From Bacillota bacterium (GTDB lineage: Bacteria > Bacillota > UBA4882 > UBA8346): a stretch of 64,000 nucleotides of DNA. The stretch covers positions 47,406 to 111,405 of the forward strand of contig JAEVYU010000063.1 in assembly GCA_023392595.1 (NCBI GenBank), in the 5' to 3' direction. Below the pieces are notes generated by a model that saw only the letters and a list, made by a program, of their open reading frames with translations, made no database searches and had not been told where the DNA came from. Of the stretch, positions 52,888-62,515 are shown one piece after another. Position numbers and translations under genes: made by a program. Each line of letters starts with the position of its first letter. Positions within the stretch are counted from its first letter, which is position 1.

Positions 52888-54273
52888 ATGTTAAAGTTTA
52901 ATAAAGGCAGTAACACCCTCGAACAAACAGAATATATCTATTCGTTGCAGGATGTTTCAGAACCCCATTTGTATCGTTATCTGTTTAATTATGAAGAGGT
53001 ACCGAAAGTTCCTTTTAATCACCGGCATGTTCCGATGCGTCCGCCGGAAGAACTCTGGATTACCGATTCAACTTTTCGTGATGGGCAGCAGGCCCGTGAA
53101 CCTTATACAGTTAAGCAAATTGTTGATATATTTAAGTTAATGAGCCGTTTGGGCGGCCCGAAAGGTATTATTCGTCAAACCGAGTTCTTTTTGTATAGCG
53201 CGAAAGATAAGGAAGCTCTTACAAAATGTATGGAGCTGGATTACAAATATCCGGAGATTACCGGATGGATCCGGGCTGTTAAGGAAGATTTTCAGTTGGT
53301 CAAAGAGATGGGATTAAAAGAAACCGGTATTTTAGCCAGTTGTTCCGATTATCACATCTTCAAAAAGCTTAAAATGACCCGGAAACAAGCGATGGAACAA
53401 TTTTTATCCATTGTGAAAAGCGCCTTGGAGATCGGCGTAATTCCCCGGGTCCATTTGGAGGATATTACCCGGGCCGATTTCTACGGCTTTGTGGTGCCTT
53501 TTGTATTGGAATTGATGAAATTACAGGAAGAGACCAAAATTCCAATTAAGGTCCGGGCTTGTGACACCTTGGGATTCGGAGTGGGTTATCCCGGCGTCGC
53601 TTTGCCGCGGAGTGTTCCGGGGATTATTTATGGTTTGTGGCATCATGCGGGCGTTCCCAGTGAACAACTGGAATGGCACGGTCATAATGATTTTTATAAA
53701 GCGGTATCCAATGCCGGGGCAGCATGGCTTTATGGATGCGCGGGCGTGAATACCACTTTATTGGGAATTGGCGAACGAACCGGGAACTGTCCCTTGGAAG
53801 CGATGGTTTTTGAATACGCTTCGTTACGGGGCACACTGGATGATATGGACACTACGGTCATCACGGAGATCGCCGAGTATTATTCCAGAGAAATCGGTTA
53901 TCAGGTCCCCCCCATGACGCCGCTGGTTGGTAAGGAGTTTAATTTTACCCGTTCCGGAATTCATGCAGACGGACTTTTAAAGGACGAAGAAATTTATAAT
54001 ATTTTCAATACGGAGAAGTTATTGAACCGGAAAGTGGTTGTGGCTGTGAATGAGCACTCCGGAGCTGCCGGGATTGCCCACTGGGTGAATAGCTATTTTA
54101 ACCTCCGGGAAGACCGTAAATTGGAAAAGCGCGATCCTCAGCTTTTAAAAGTAAAGGATTGGGTGGATCTGCAATATGCAGGCGGCCGTGAAACAGTCAT
54201 CGGGGATCATGAGTTGGTTGCTTTCATTCAGGCCGAAATGCCCGAATTTTGGAGCGAATTAAACCGGCGTTAA
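52888..54273 (+). CDS. Isopropylmalate/homocitrate-synthase family enzyme, candidate Re-citrate synthase
   Basis: A 461-residue DRE-TIM metallolyase: ITDSTFRDGQQAREPYT (metal-binding Asp and catalytic Arg), HLEDITRADFYGFVV, VRACDTLGFGVGYPG, and the HGHNDFYKAVSNAG metal-His motif. The C-terminal regulatory domain of LeuA is absent. The length and the N-terminal extension (RPPEELWITDSTFRDGQQA) resemble the family that includes the Re-citrate synthase of Clostridium kluyveri, annotated in most genomes as isopropylmalate synthase. Citrate synthesis feeding glutamate is therefore a good guess, unproven. No leu genes are adjacent. The start ATG follows AGAGGTGA; GTG at 52879 lacks a ribosome site. 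Confidence 0.75.
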   Translation: MLKFNKGSNTLEQTEYIYSLQDVSEPHLYRYLFNYEEVPKVPFNHRHVPMRPPEELWITDSTFRDGQQAREPYTVKQIVDIFKLMSRLGGPKGIIRQTEFFLYSAKDKEALTKCMELDYKYPEITGWIRAVKEDFQLVKEMGLKETGILASCSDYHIFKKLKMTRKQAMEQFLSIVKSALEIGVIPRVHLEDITRADFYGFVVPFVLELMKLQEETKIPIKVRACDTLGFGVGYPGVALPRSVPGIIYGLWHHAGVPSEQLEWHGHNDFYKAVSNAGAAWLYGCAGVNTTLLGIGERTGNCPLEAMVFEYASLRGTLDDMDTTVITEIAEYYSREIGYQVPPMTPLVGKEFNFTRSGIHADGLLKDEEIYNIFNTEKLLNRKVVVAVNEHSGAAGIAHWVNSYFNLREDRKLEKRDPQLLKVKDWVDLQYAGGRETVIGDHELVAFIQAEMPEFWSELNRR

Positions 54274-54373
54274 TCGTTTACTCGATGAATCACGGGAAGT
54301 TAAGCGCTAAATGCCAACGACTAACCTTCATCGTTTAGTTTTTTGGAGGGGCCAATTATTTCCGGGGATTGGA

Positions 54374-54403
54374 TTGACTTTTGGGGAACCATTTTTATAT
54401 AAT
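54374..54403 (+). promoter_or_regulatory. Promoter of the cysE-cysS T-box transcript
   Basis: TTGACT (54374-54379), 18-base spacer, TATAAT (54398-54403), giving a leader that starts roughly 60 bases before the T-box stem I. Confidence 0.7.
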
Positions 54404-54465
54404 ATAAGATAATTAAGAACGTTGCTTGCGATGCAAAATTGATAAGCCGTTTTTAAAACGTTGAT

Positions 54466-54690
54466 GGGGAACCAAATTTACAGGCCCGTTCTCAGAGAGG
54501 GTAGAGAGGTGCAACTACCTAGCGGCAGTGAATGATGCGCCCCGGAGTGGTGAAGCAAAACTTCACACGGGTAGCCCGTTACAGCTTTTTTTAGAGTTGG
54601 GGTAAGTTCATTTGGATTTATCCAAGCAGAGTGGAACCGCGAAATAACCTTCGTCTCTGAAAAAGGGATGAGGGTTTTTTATTTTCCGGC
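54466..54690 (+). promoter_or_regulatory. T-box riboswitch leader, probably cysteine-specific
   Basis: The T-box sequence AGAGTGGAACCGCG lies at 54628-54641, followed by a terminator stem (CCTTCGTCTC with GGGATGAGGG) and a T-run. Upstream, CAGAGAGG and GGTGCAAC look like the AG bulge and apical loop of stem I, and TGC at 54536-54538 (within GTGAATGATGC) is the likely specifier codon for cysteine. Uncharged tRNA-Cys would stabilise the antiterminator and switch on cysE and cysS, both cysteine genes. It fills most of the 525-base gap before cysE. Confidence 0.88.
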
Positions 54691-54798
54691 AGCCTTTTCG
54701 TCTTTTCTCGGCGTCTGCGTCACTTATAGTGCCTACACTTTGGCGGGAGGATTGATCTGTTAGCTTCGAAGTATTTTCATATTAGAAAGGAAAGTGCG

Positions 54799-55458
54799 AT
54801 GGTAAAGCACATTAAAGAGGACATTCAAACGGTCTTTGAGCGGGATCCGGCGGCCCAGTCGTGGATGGAAGTTCTGCTTTGTTATCCGGGAATCCATGCT
54901 TTAATTGCGCATCGGATGGCCCACTATCTTCATTGCCATCGTCGTTTTTTACTTGCCCGCCTCATCTCTCAAATCAGCCGTTTTTTCACGGGAATTGAGA
55001 TTCATCCGGGCGCTAAAATCGGCAGACGTTTTTTTATTGACCACGGTACGGGAGTCGTTATCGGTGAAACCGCTGAAATCGGCGATGATGTGACTCTCTT
55101 TCAGGGGGTAACTTTGGGAGGAACCGGCAAGGAAAAAGGCAAACGCCATCCCACCATCGGTAACGGTGTGATGGTTTCAACCGGCGCGAAAGTGCTGGGT
55201 TCGATTCAAGTCGGCGATAATGCCAAAATCGGGGCCGGCGCCGTTGTGTTGCAAAATGTCCCGCCCAACACGACAGTCGTTGGGGTCCCTGGCCGGGTGG
55301 TCGTTCAGGACGGTATCCGGGTGAAGAACGATATCGATATGCTCCAGCCGGTTCTCGATCCCGTAGCCAAAATGATTGAATGTATGCAGCATAAGATCAA
55401 TGAACTTGAGAACCGGATTGAAGAATTAGAAGGGAAAAATGGATACCCGAAATCGTGA
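54799..55458 (+). CDS. cysE: Serine O-acetyltransferase
   Basis: A 219-residue SAT: an N-terminal helical part (KHIKEDIQTVFERDPAAQSW) and left-handed beta-helix repeats with IHPGAKIGRRFFIDHGTGVV, GETAEIGDDVTLFQGVTLGG and HPTIGNGVMVSTGAKVLGSI; a catalytic His lies in the IDHGTG motif. It acetylates serine from acetyl-CoA in the first step of cysteine synthesis. It lacks the longer N-terminus of E. coli CysE. It is controlled by the T-box just upstream and followed by cysS. GAAAGGA precedes the ATG. Confidence 0.93.
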   Translation: MVKHIKEDIQTVFERDPAAQSWMEVLLCYPGIHALIAHRMAHYLHCHRRFLLARLISQISRFFTGIEIHPGAKIGRRFFIDHGTGVVIGETAEIGDDVTLFQGVTLGGTGKEKGKRHPTIGNGVMVSTGAKVLGSIQVGDNAKIGAGAVVLQNVPPNTTVVGVPGRVVVQDGIRVKNDIDMLQPVLDPVAKMIECMQHKINELENRIEELEGKNGYPKS

Positions 55459-55498
55459 TAATGCCAGGATCTATGAAAAACAAAAAGCTTTATTGACA

Positions 55499-55590
55499 AA
55501 AAAAGGTGATTTAAACTCTGTGTCTCTGTGCCTCTGTGGCAAACGAATCATTGGCCCAGGGACACAGAGGCATAGAATAAAAATTGAAGC
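55499..55590. repeat. Inverted repeat of 'CTCTGTG' motifs
   Basis: TGCCTCTGTG (55529-55538) and CACAGAGGCA (55562-55571) are exact reverse complements, with further short CTCTGTG copies on the left. It lies between cysE and cysS, so it could act as a processing or attenuation hairpin or be a dispersed repeat. Confidence 0.6.
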
Positions 55591-55627
55591 CCAAGTCTTA
55601 GAAACATGATGAGGAGGTAGTTCAGTA

Positions 55628-57079
55628 TTGAAAGTATATAACACGTTAACCCGTAAAAAAGAAGAATTTGTGCCGCGGGAGCCGGGTAAGGTCAGCATTT
55701 ATTCCTGCGGTGTAACCCCTTATGATTTTGCGCACATCGGGAATGCAAGGCCGCCCGTATTTTGGGACTGTGTTCGCCGTTTTCTGAAGTATCGGGGCTA
55801 TCAGGTCGACTATATTCAGAATTTCACCGATGTGGATGATAAAATCATTAACCGCGCCAAACAACAAAATCGCGAACCGTTACAGCTTTCCGAGGAATTT
55901 GCCAAAGTTTATCTTGAGGATTTGCAAGCGCTGGGAGTAATGCCGGCCGACCGATACCCCAAGGTGTCCGAACATATCCGGGAAATTGTTGAAATGATAG
56001 AAGTCTTGATCCAAAAAGGCCATGCTTATGTTTTAAATGGCGACGTTTATTACTCGGTGAGCAGCTTTAAGGAGTATGGCAAACTTTCGGGCCGGGCCCT
56101 GGAAGATTTACAGGCCGGCGCCAGGGTTGAAGTGAATGAAGCCAAGCAGGATCCGATGGATTTCGCCCTCTGGAAATCAGCTAAGCCAGGAGAGATATTC
56201 TGGCCCTCTCCGTGGGGAGCGGGGCGTCCCGGCTGGCATATTGAGTGTTCGGCCATGTCCCTTAAATACCTGGGGGCCGGTTTCGATATGCATGGCGGTG
56301 GTGAGGACCTGGTTTTTCCCCATCATGAAAATGAAATTGCCCAGTCAGAAGCCTATGCTGGAAAGGAATTTGTAAAATATTGGCTTCATAACGCCTTCAT
56401 TACGGTTGGCGGAGAAAGAATGGGTAAATCAGTAGGGAATTTTTCAACGATTCGGGATGTCCGAAGCAAATTCCCCCCGAAAGTGGTGCGTTTTTGGTTT
56501 GTAGGAACCCACTATCGCAACCCAATCAGTTTTGGGGAAGAAGAGTTGACTACTGCGGCCAAAGGGCTTGAACGTTTGGAAAATGCGAAATTCAATTGGG
56601 AGCACTTATTGAAACAGCCGGCAGTCGCTGGTTCGGCGCCTGAACTTTCTGTGGAAAATATTAAAAAATGGCTTGACCAAACACAAACTGATTTTATCCG
56701 GGCCATGGAAGATGACTTCAACACGCCGCAAGCTTTGGCCAGCCTCTACGACCTGGTCCGGGAAGTCAACCGTTGGACTCAAAGTGCGGATTTCCAATTG
56801 AATCAAGGAACCCAAAAGCTGATCCGGGATGCTCTGGATCGTTTGCTGGAACTGGCGGGGATTTTGGGGTTGTTGGGTGAAGAAGGCAATCATGCGCCCA
56901 TGGATTCCCCGGCCGGCGTCGTAGCCGACGCCGCGGCGATTGAAGAGATGATAGCCAGGCGGGTTCAGGCCAAAAAGGACAAAAACTGGGCTTTGGCCGA
57001 CCAGATTCGGGATGAATTGAAGGCTAAGGGGATTGTATTGGAGGATACGCCGCAAGGAGTAAGGTGGAAGTATGAATGA
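55628..57079 (+). CDS. cysS: Cysteinyl-tRNA synthetase
   Basis: A 483-residue class I synthetase of normal length. YSCGVTPYDFAHIGNARP contains the HIGN (HIGH) motif and the zinc Cys; the other ligands are in WHIECSAM and FPHHENEIAQSEA. The second signature reads RMGKS (ERMGKSVGNF, about residue 265) instead of KMSKS. It charges tRNA-Cys in the cytoplasm. The start is TTG with GAGGAGG nine bases upstream. It probably shares the T-box transcript with cysE. Confidence 0.95.
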   Translation: MKVYNTLTRKKEEFVPREPGKVSIYSCGVTPYDFAHIGNARPPVFWDCVRRFLKYRGYQVDYIQNFTDVDDKIINRAKQQNREPLQLSEEFAKVYLEDLQALGVMPADRYPKVSEHIREIVEMIEVLIQKGHAYVLNGDVYYSVSSFKEYGKLSGRALEDLQAGARVEVNEAKQDPMDFALWKSAKPGEIFWPSPWGAGRPGWHIECSAMSLKYLGAGFDMHGGGEDLVFPHHENEIAQSEAYAGKEFVKYWLHNAFITVGGERMGKSVGNFSTIRDVRSKFPPKVVRFWFVGTHYRNPISFGEEELTTAAKGLERLENAKFNWEHLLKQPAVAGSAPELSVENIKKWLDQTQTDFIRAMEDDFNTPQALASLYDLVREVNRWTQSADFQLNQGTQKLIRDALDRLLELAGILGLLGEEGNHAPMDSPAGVVADAAAIEEMIARRVQAKKDKNWALADQIRDELKAKGIVLEDTPQGVRWKYE

Positions 57080-57190
57080 TAGTGATTTGTTAATGGTTAC
57101 CGGTTATTCGTTATCAGGAGTTGTTTATTTGCAATAGTTATTGTAATGAATGATCTGACAATGATTTGCGGAAAGGACAGAGTAAAAATC

Positions 57191-57943
57191 ATGAAAATTA
57201 TCGGAGTCATACCATCACGCTACGGTTCGTCGCGTTTAGCGGGTAAACCATTGGTGGATCTTTGCGGGCAGACCATGATTGAACGGGTTTACGGATGTTC
57301 GAAGCGGGCTAAATTATTGGAATCCGTAATCGTGGCCACGGATGACGAGCGGATTTACAATGAAGTGAAACGGTTTGGCGGCGATGTGGAGATGACCTCG
57401 CCGGATCATCAATCCGGGACGGATCGCATCGCCGAAGTGGCCCAAAAACGAGGCTTCGCCGACGAGGATGTGGTGGTCAACATTCAGGGCGACCAGCCGT
57501 TGATCGACGGGGAAACGATTGATAATTTGATCCGACCCCTGGTTGAAGAGAAGTCGTTGGTGATGAGTACCATGTCTTTCCGGATTACCGATCCGGATGA
57601 TATCAACAATCCGGCCTGTGTCAAGGTAATCAGCGACTGTAACGGGCTGGCGATTTATTTTTCCAGGCTGCCTATTCCCTATGTCCGGGACCCCCAAGGC
57701 GTTGATTTATTGAAAGTGCCCTATTATAAACATTTGGGGCTTTATGCTTACAGGAAAAAATTCCTGGTGCAATACTCCAGCCTGAAACCAAGTTATCTGG
57801 AGCAATATGAAAAGCTGGAACAACTCCGGGCACTTGAAAACGGTTACCGGATCAAAGTGGTGGAGAGTAAGTTTGATTCGGCGGAGATTAACGAGCCGGA
57901 TGATGTGGAAAAGCTGAGAGCGTTGATTCGGGGAATGAAATAA
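57191..57943 (+). CDS. kdsB: 3-deoxy-manno-octulosonate cytidylyltransferase
   Basis: A 250-residue CMP-Kdo synthetase with the family motifs: IPSRYGSSRLAGKPL (CTP-binding loop), VATDDERIYNEVKRFGG, SGTDRIAEV and NIQGDQPLIDGETI, and the YFSRLPIPYVRDPQ segment. It activates Kdo for the inner core of lipopolysaccharide. With LpxD and Lpt proteins it confirms an LPS outer membrane. The ATG at 57191 is chosen (MKIIGVIPSRYGSSR); upstream frames lack homology. No other Kdo genes are adjacent. Confidence 0.94.
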   Translation: MKIIGVIPSRYGSSRLAGKPLVDLCGQTMIERVYGCSKRAKLLESVIVATDDERIYNEVKRFGGDVEMTSPDHQSGTDRIAEVAQKRGFADEDVVVNIQGDQPLIDGETIDNLIRPLVEEKSLVMSTMSFRITDPDDINNPACVKVISDCNGLAIYFSRLPIPYVRDPQGVDLLKVPYYKHLGLYAYRKKFLVQYSSLKPSYLEQYEKLEQLRALENGYRIKVVESKFDSAEINEPDDVEKLRALIRGMK

Positions 57944-57954
57944 ACCATTTGGGT

Positions 57955-58382
57955 GGCCGGATCGATCCTTTGAATCACCGAAAGTATCATTTTTGCGGCG
58001 GAAAGCATCCTTTGAATGACTCAAGCGATCCTTTCCGCCACGAAAAAGATCATTTTTACGATGGAAAGGATTCCTTCAACGAGAGAAAGGATCATTTTTG
58101 TCACGGAAATGATTTTTTTTGGAGGGAAAGGGACCGATCGGAGGGGGAAAAAGAACTTTTATGGAGCCGGATCGACCTTTTGAACGACAAAAAGGACTTT
58201 TTATGGGAAGAATGGAGCGATTCAGTTACGGAAATGATCCTTTTTGTGACTCGATCGGTCCTCCGGACGACAAAATGGATCCTTTCCGCCACTCAAAGGA
58301 TTCGTTGAACGGGAAAAAGGATTTTTTTCGAAAAGAAAGGATCATTTCCGTAAATAATCGATCTTTTTTGAAAGAAAAAAAT
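57955..58382. repeat. Degenerate tandem repeats around AAAGGATC motifs
   Basis: About 430 bp built from variants of a 20-25-base unit containing AAAGGATCNTTTTT or its complement (for example GAAAGGATCATTTTT and GCGATCCTTTCCGCCACG). Both strands carry copies, so many form hairpins. Several frames are open over parts of it, as expected from a repeat without stops, but none resembles a protein. Confidence 0.75.
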
Positions 58383-58392
58383 CATTAATTAT

Positions 58393-58668
58393 CTGTTTTT
58401 TTAGCCCAACTAGGTTTTAATCCTGTAAATCCCGTTAATCCTGTCTCCGTTACCTTTTTTTAGGCATTTTTCAATACTGCGGGCCTAAGGGAAAGAACTG
58501 AAACAGGATGAACAGGATTTTTTGGATTGACAGGATTTTTTAAAACTGTTTTTTCAGCCCAATTTACCGGGTTTTAATCCTTAAATCCTATCTCGGTCAC
58601 CTTTTTTCAGGCGTTTTTCCATGCCGGACTTGCGCCAGTGTCCCGGAGGCCGAAGGTAAGAGAAAACA
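58393..58668. repeat. Direct repeat pair of about 110 bp with a repetitive middle
   Basis: Copies at about 58393-58507 and 58546-58668 share CTGTTTTTT(T/C)AGCCCAA, GGTTTTAATCCT, ATCCTGTCTCCGTTACC versus ATCCTATCTCGGTCACC, TTTTTT(T/C)AGGC(A/G)TTTTTC and an AAGG(G/T)AA(A/G)GA-like tail. Between them AACAGGATGAACAGGAT and GGATTGACAGGATTTTTT are complementary to AATCCTGT blocks inside the copies. Nothing protein-coding is visible; the remaining bases up to 58902 hold the leader of the histidine kinase. Confidence 0.7.
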
Positions 58669-58902
58669 TGAAACCAAGCGCTGCGGTTAGAGACCGGGGC
58701 GTTTTTTTAATGGGTTTTTGTTTACCCGCGGGGAGACTAAAGGTGATTACTCTTCCCCTAAAAGGATATCGGCGCTTGGAAGGGCAAATCTTATGATTGT
58801 ATGAAGCAGGGATTTATGGATATATGTGGAATGATATGATAAAATTGATATCTAAGCAGAAACTGTTTCCTGATTCCGGAAGACCAGGGAGAGGTGTTTG
58901 CA

Positions 58903-61900
58903 ATGGCCATGATAAACGGAGTTCCGGTTGGTTTTTCAGAGGAAGAGTCAAACGCTCTGATTGCTGCGTTCTATACCTCCAGTATAGACGGTCTGGCATA
59001 CCTGACCCCGGATTGTAAAGTCCGTTACGCCAATGAACGGCTGACGCAGATGGTCAAAATCCCACTGGAAAAAGTATTGGGGCGTCCGATGGAAGAACTG
59101 ATCCCCGGGTGGCCGAGGCAAATGACTCCCCTTTGTCAAAAGGTCCGTATCAAGGGACCCCCTTTTACCGTTGATTTAAAGCCATTTTGTTTCAAAAACC
59201 AAGATGGGCCGGGGATGACTTATTGGAAAGTTACGGTTGGGCCGGTGTGGGGAAATGGGGGTTCTTTTTTCGGTTGGGAAGTGGTGCTCAGGGATGTCAC
59301 CGAATATAAGCAAAAAGATGATCAAATAAGGGTTCTCGCGCAAGATTCGGAGAACAAAATAAAACTTTTAAATGAAGTGAACGAAAATTCACTGGCTGGA
59401 TTGGCAATCCTTGACGGTGCAACCTTGACTTATAAATGGATTAACCAATCCTTTGCGACTTTTTTGAAACTGCCGTTGTCGTCTTTCAATGGGCTATCCT
59501 TTGAAGAATCCATTTTCCCCGATCAAAAGGATGATTGGCTGGCCAAGATACATGAAGTTTCATCCACCCGGACCCCTTTGCGCGATAATTTACTTCATCG
59601 GAAAGAAAGTTATTGGAACTGTAGTATTTTGCCGATAGGCGCGCAAACCGGCGTGTCTGATCTGCTGATTATTGTTTATGACATTAGCGAAAAGATTATA
59701 AGCCGGAAAAAGATCGAGGAATACGCCCGTCAAGCAGGCCAACATTTGCATCAATTGGAAACCATTATCGAGAGTATGAGCGACGGGGTTGTTATTTTCC
59801 ACCTCAATGGCGAAATATTAATTCAAAACAATGCCGCGCTGAAATTAATGGGATATAATGATCGCCGGAGTTCTCCGGTTCAATTGGATCAAATCCGGCT
59901 AGAGTTCAAATTGTTCGACCTGGAAGGCAATGAGCTTTCCATAACGGCTTGGCCTTCCAACCGGATAATGTGCAGAGAAACCCTGCATAATTTCGAATTG
60001 GCCGTCTTTTCCATCCGCACCGGAGAGATGCGCTATTTATGTTTTAACGGCTGTTTAATCAAGGGAACCACGGATGCGCCACCCATGGCCGTGATGACGA
60101 TACGCGACATTACGGAAAGGGAACTGTTAATCCGGCAATTGGAACAAGAACAAGCCCGGCTGGAAGCGGTGTTGGAGCAAATGCCCTGCGGAGTTATAAT
60201 ATTTGACGCTTTTTCCCAAAAACCGGTACTGACGAATAGAAAATATACGAAAATTTGGCAAGCTTCCGTTGCCGGGATGGAAATAGGCGAACTAAATTGG
60301 CGCGGCGAGTTTTTTTATCCCGATGGACAGCCTTATTTGCATACGGAGTTACCGATTGTCAGATCGGTTAAATGGGGTGAAACGGTCGCTACCGAGGAAA
60401 TTTTGTGCCAGCGGCAAGACGGCTCATGGATGGTGGTGATTTGCAACTCCGCGCCTATTTTGGACCGTGAGGGTAAAATTGTCGCCGGAGTGTTGATTCT
60501 CAGCGACATCACCGAATTAAAAGAGGCCACCACCAAAGCGGCTCTGGCCAATCAAATGCAACAGATTATTGAATTTCTACCGGATGGAACGTTTGTGGTT
60601 GATCAAAACCGGAAGGTGATTGCCTGGAACCGCGCCCTTGAATTGTTGACCGGCATATCCAAAAGCGACATTATTGGAACCGATTCCTATAAGGGTATTT
60701 TTAGCGAGGTTCATCAGGGATCGTTGATTGATGATATTTTTAAAGGGATTTCATTCGGGTTGAAATCTGCAAAGGATCACGCGGGAGAGACGGTGGTCCG
60801 GCAAATTTTATTACCGGTCCTCAATCAAAGAGAAAACGTACTGCTTGACTTGAAAGCAACGCCGATTCGGGACGAACTGGGAGAAGTCACCGGGGTGATT
60901 GAAACGATCCGCGACATTACACTGGAAAAACAAATGGAAGCGGAGACGATTCGCATGCAGAAACTGGACTCCCTCGGTATTTTGGCCGGCGGAATCGCCC
61001 ATGATTTTAATAACATCTTGGCGGTGATTTTAGCCAATTTGCAGTTGGCTGCGCTTAAACTGAGATCTCGGGAAGATATCACCAAATATTTGGATGAAAC
61101 CATTGAAACTACCCGGAAAGCGAGCCAGCTCACCCGGCAGTTGCTGACTTTTGCCAAGGGAGGAGCGCCGGTTAAAAAGACCGTTTCCATCTTGGAATTG
61201 ATCGTTGAAGCCGTCGAGTTTGCTTTACGGGGATCGAAAGTTAAAGCCAAATTTTATTTTCTGGAAAATCCTTGGGTGGTGGAGATCGATGAAGGACAAA
61301 TCACTCAAGTAATCAACAACGTAACGATTAACGCCGTACAAGCGATGCCGCTGGGCGGTTTTTTAGAAATTACCTTTGAAAACGTTGTTTTATCCGCCGA
61401 AAGCAAATATAACCCCGGATGTTACGTCAAATTAAGCGTGAAGGATTCCGGTTGCGGGATACCTGCGGATATTATGGATAAAATTTTTGACCCCTTTTTT
61501 ACCACAAAAGAAGTGGGCAATGGCCTTGGTTTATCGACTTCCTATTCGATTATCAAAAGACATAACGGTTATATCGAGGCAGAGTCAATGGTGGGACTGG
61601 GCACTACTTTTTATATTTATCTTCCGGCATTGGCGGGAGAGGTGGTCGTTCCGGAAGTATCACCGGAGGTTGCAGCTATGGGAGAATATAAAATTCTCTT
61701 CATGGACGACGATGAGGTTATCCGTCAAGTTATCGGAGATATGCTGGCTTATTACGGATACCGGATTACCATTGCCAAAGATGGCAATGAAACTATCGAC
61801 CTTTACCGGCAGGCGACATCCGCCGGAGAGCGCTATGATGTGATTATTATGGATTTAACGGTGCCGGGCGGGATGGGCGGCCTGGAAACGATGGAGTTGC

Positions 61901-62064
61901 TTAAGGGGATCGATCCCCGGGTGAAGGCCATCATCTCCAGCGGCTATGCCAATGATCCGGTGATGTCTGATTATAAGGAATACGGTTTTTGCGGTTATGT
62001 GGCCAAACCGTATAAAATCGACGAATTGATTGAAGTTTTGAATACGGTGCTTCATCAGAAATGA
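58903..62064 (+). CDS. Multi-PAS hybrid histidine kinase with receiver domain
   Basis: A 1053-residue cytoplasmic sensor without a clear membrane helix. Five or so PAS modules (for example around 10-135, 160-270, 285-400, 415-530, 545-670) include DGLAYLTPDCKVRYANERL and PDGTFVVDQNRKVIAWNRAL. They precede a HisKA/HATPase core: GGIAHDFNNILAVI (His about 698), NNVTINAVQAMP (N box), DSGCGIPADIMDKIFDPFFT and GNGLGLS. A C-terminal receiver follows with MDDDEVIRQ and VIIMDLTVPGGMGG (Asp about 983) and a conserved KP(Y). It should sense an unknown signal and pass phosphate to its own receiver or a partner; no regulator gene is adjacent. The ATG at 58903 has GGGAGAGG about eight bases upstream. Confidence 0.9.
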   Translation: MAMINGVPVGFSEEESNALIAAFYTSSIDGLAYLTPDCKVRYANERLTQMVKIPLEKVLGRPMEELIPGWPRQMTPLCQKVRIKGPPFTVDLKPFCFKNQDGPGMTYWKVTVGPVWGNGGSFFGWEVVLRDVTEYKQKDDQIRVLAQDSENKIKLLNEVNENSLAGLAILDGATLTYKWINQSFATFLKLPLSSFNGLSFEESIFPDQKDDWLAKIHEVSSTRTPLRDNLLHRKESYWNCSILPIGAQTGVSDLLIIVYDISEKIISRKKIEEYARQAGQHLHQLETIIESMSDGVVIFHLNGEILIQNNAALKLMGYNDRRSSPVQLDQIRLEFKLFDLEGNELSITAWPSNRIMCRETLHNFELAVFSIRTGEMRYLCFNGCLIKGTTDAPPMAVMTIRDITERELLIRQLEQEQARLEAVLEQMPCGVIIFDAFSQKPVLTNRKYTKIWQASVAGMEIGELNWRGEFFYPDGQPYLHTELPIVRSVKWGETVATEEILCQRQDGSWMVVICNSAPILDREGKIVAGVLILSDITELKEATTKAALANQMQQIIEFLPDGTFVVDQNRKVIAWNRALELLTGISKSDIIGTDSYKGIFSEVHQGSLIDDIFKGISFGLKSAKDHAGETVVRQILLPVLNQRENVLLDLKATPIRDELGEVTGVIETIRDITLEKQMEAETIRMQKLDSLGILAGGIAHDFNNILAVILANLQLAALKLRSREDITKYLDETIETTRKASQLTRQLLTFAKGGAPVKKTVSILELIVEAVEFALRGSKVKAKFYFLENPWVVEIDEGQITQVINNVTINAVQAMPLGGFLEITFENVVLSAESKYNPGCYVKLSVKDSGCGIPADIMDKIFDPFFTTKEVGNGLGLSTSYSIIKRHNGYIEAESMVGLGTTFYIYLPALAGEVVVPEVSPEVAAMGEYKILFMDDDEVIRQVIGDMLAYYGYRITIAKDGNETIDLYRQATSAGERYDVIIMDLTVPGGMGGLETMELLKGIDPRVKAIISSGYANDPVMSDYKEYGFCGYVAKPYKIDELIEVLNTVLHQK

Positions 62065-62245
62065 AAAAGGATAGGGTCGGCAAGTTGGGAGAGCCGTTGA
62101 AAGAAATATTCGAACCATGGACTTTTAGGTACGGCCATGGTAAAATTAGCTTAATATTCACTCTTTTTGGTAAAATTGACTGCTGTGTTGATATTGATCG
62201 TATGTTTCTGTGGAAATTATGAAGGGATGGCAATGGGGTGGAGAT

Positions 62246-62515
62246 ATGAATACGGTTCGCCGTTCCGATTTTAAATTCCCCAGCGATGATAACCTCCAGA
62301 AGAAGAATCAAAAAGCGAAGAATCCGCAAGGGAAGGCTGCTTCAAAAGCCAAAGTCAAGGCCGGGGAAAAGAAAAGATCGGAAGAAATCGCCAAAAAGCA
62401 TCTGAAGTCCCATGACAAATCGAAGACAACTCCTATCCCTCATAAACGTTACTCTGCCAGAGGGGTATCTTATACGCACTCTTCGGTTGGCGCTAAGGTC
62501 GATGTCCGGGCTTAA
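62246..62515 (+). CDS. Small basic protein, unknown
   Basis: An 89-residue protein from ATG 62246 (MNTVRRSDFKFPSDDN), very rich in Lys (QKKNQKAKNPQGKAASKAKV) with no recognised domain. GTGGAG lies just upstream. Charge suggests nucleic-acid binding, but it could also be a disordered tail-like protein. The alternative start at 62210 has no better support. Confidence 0.45.
   Translation: MNTVRRSDFKFPSDDNLQKKNQKAKNPQGKAASKAKVKAGEKKRSEEIAKKHLKSHDKSKTTPIPHKRYSARGVSYTHSSVGAKVDVRA

Noticed and set aside
57949..58308. 119-codon frame with repeating KDHF-like peptides
   Set aside because: It simply reads the degenerate DNA repeats; other frames are equally open and there is no ribosome binding site.
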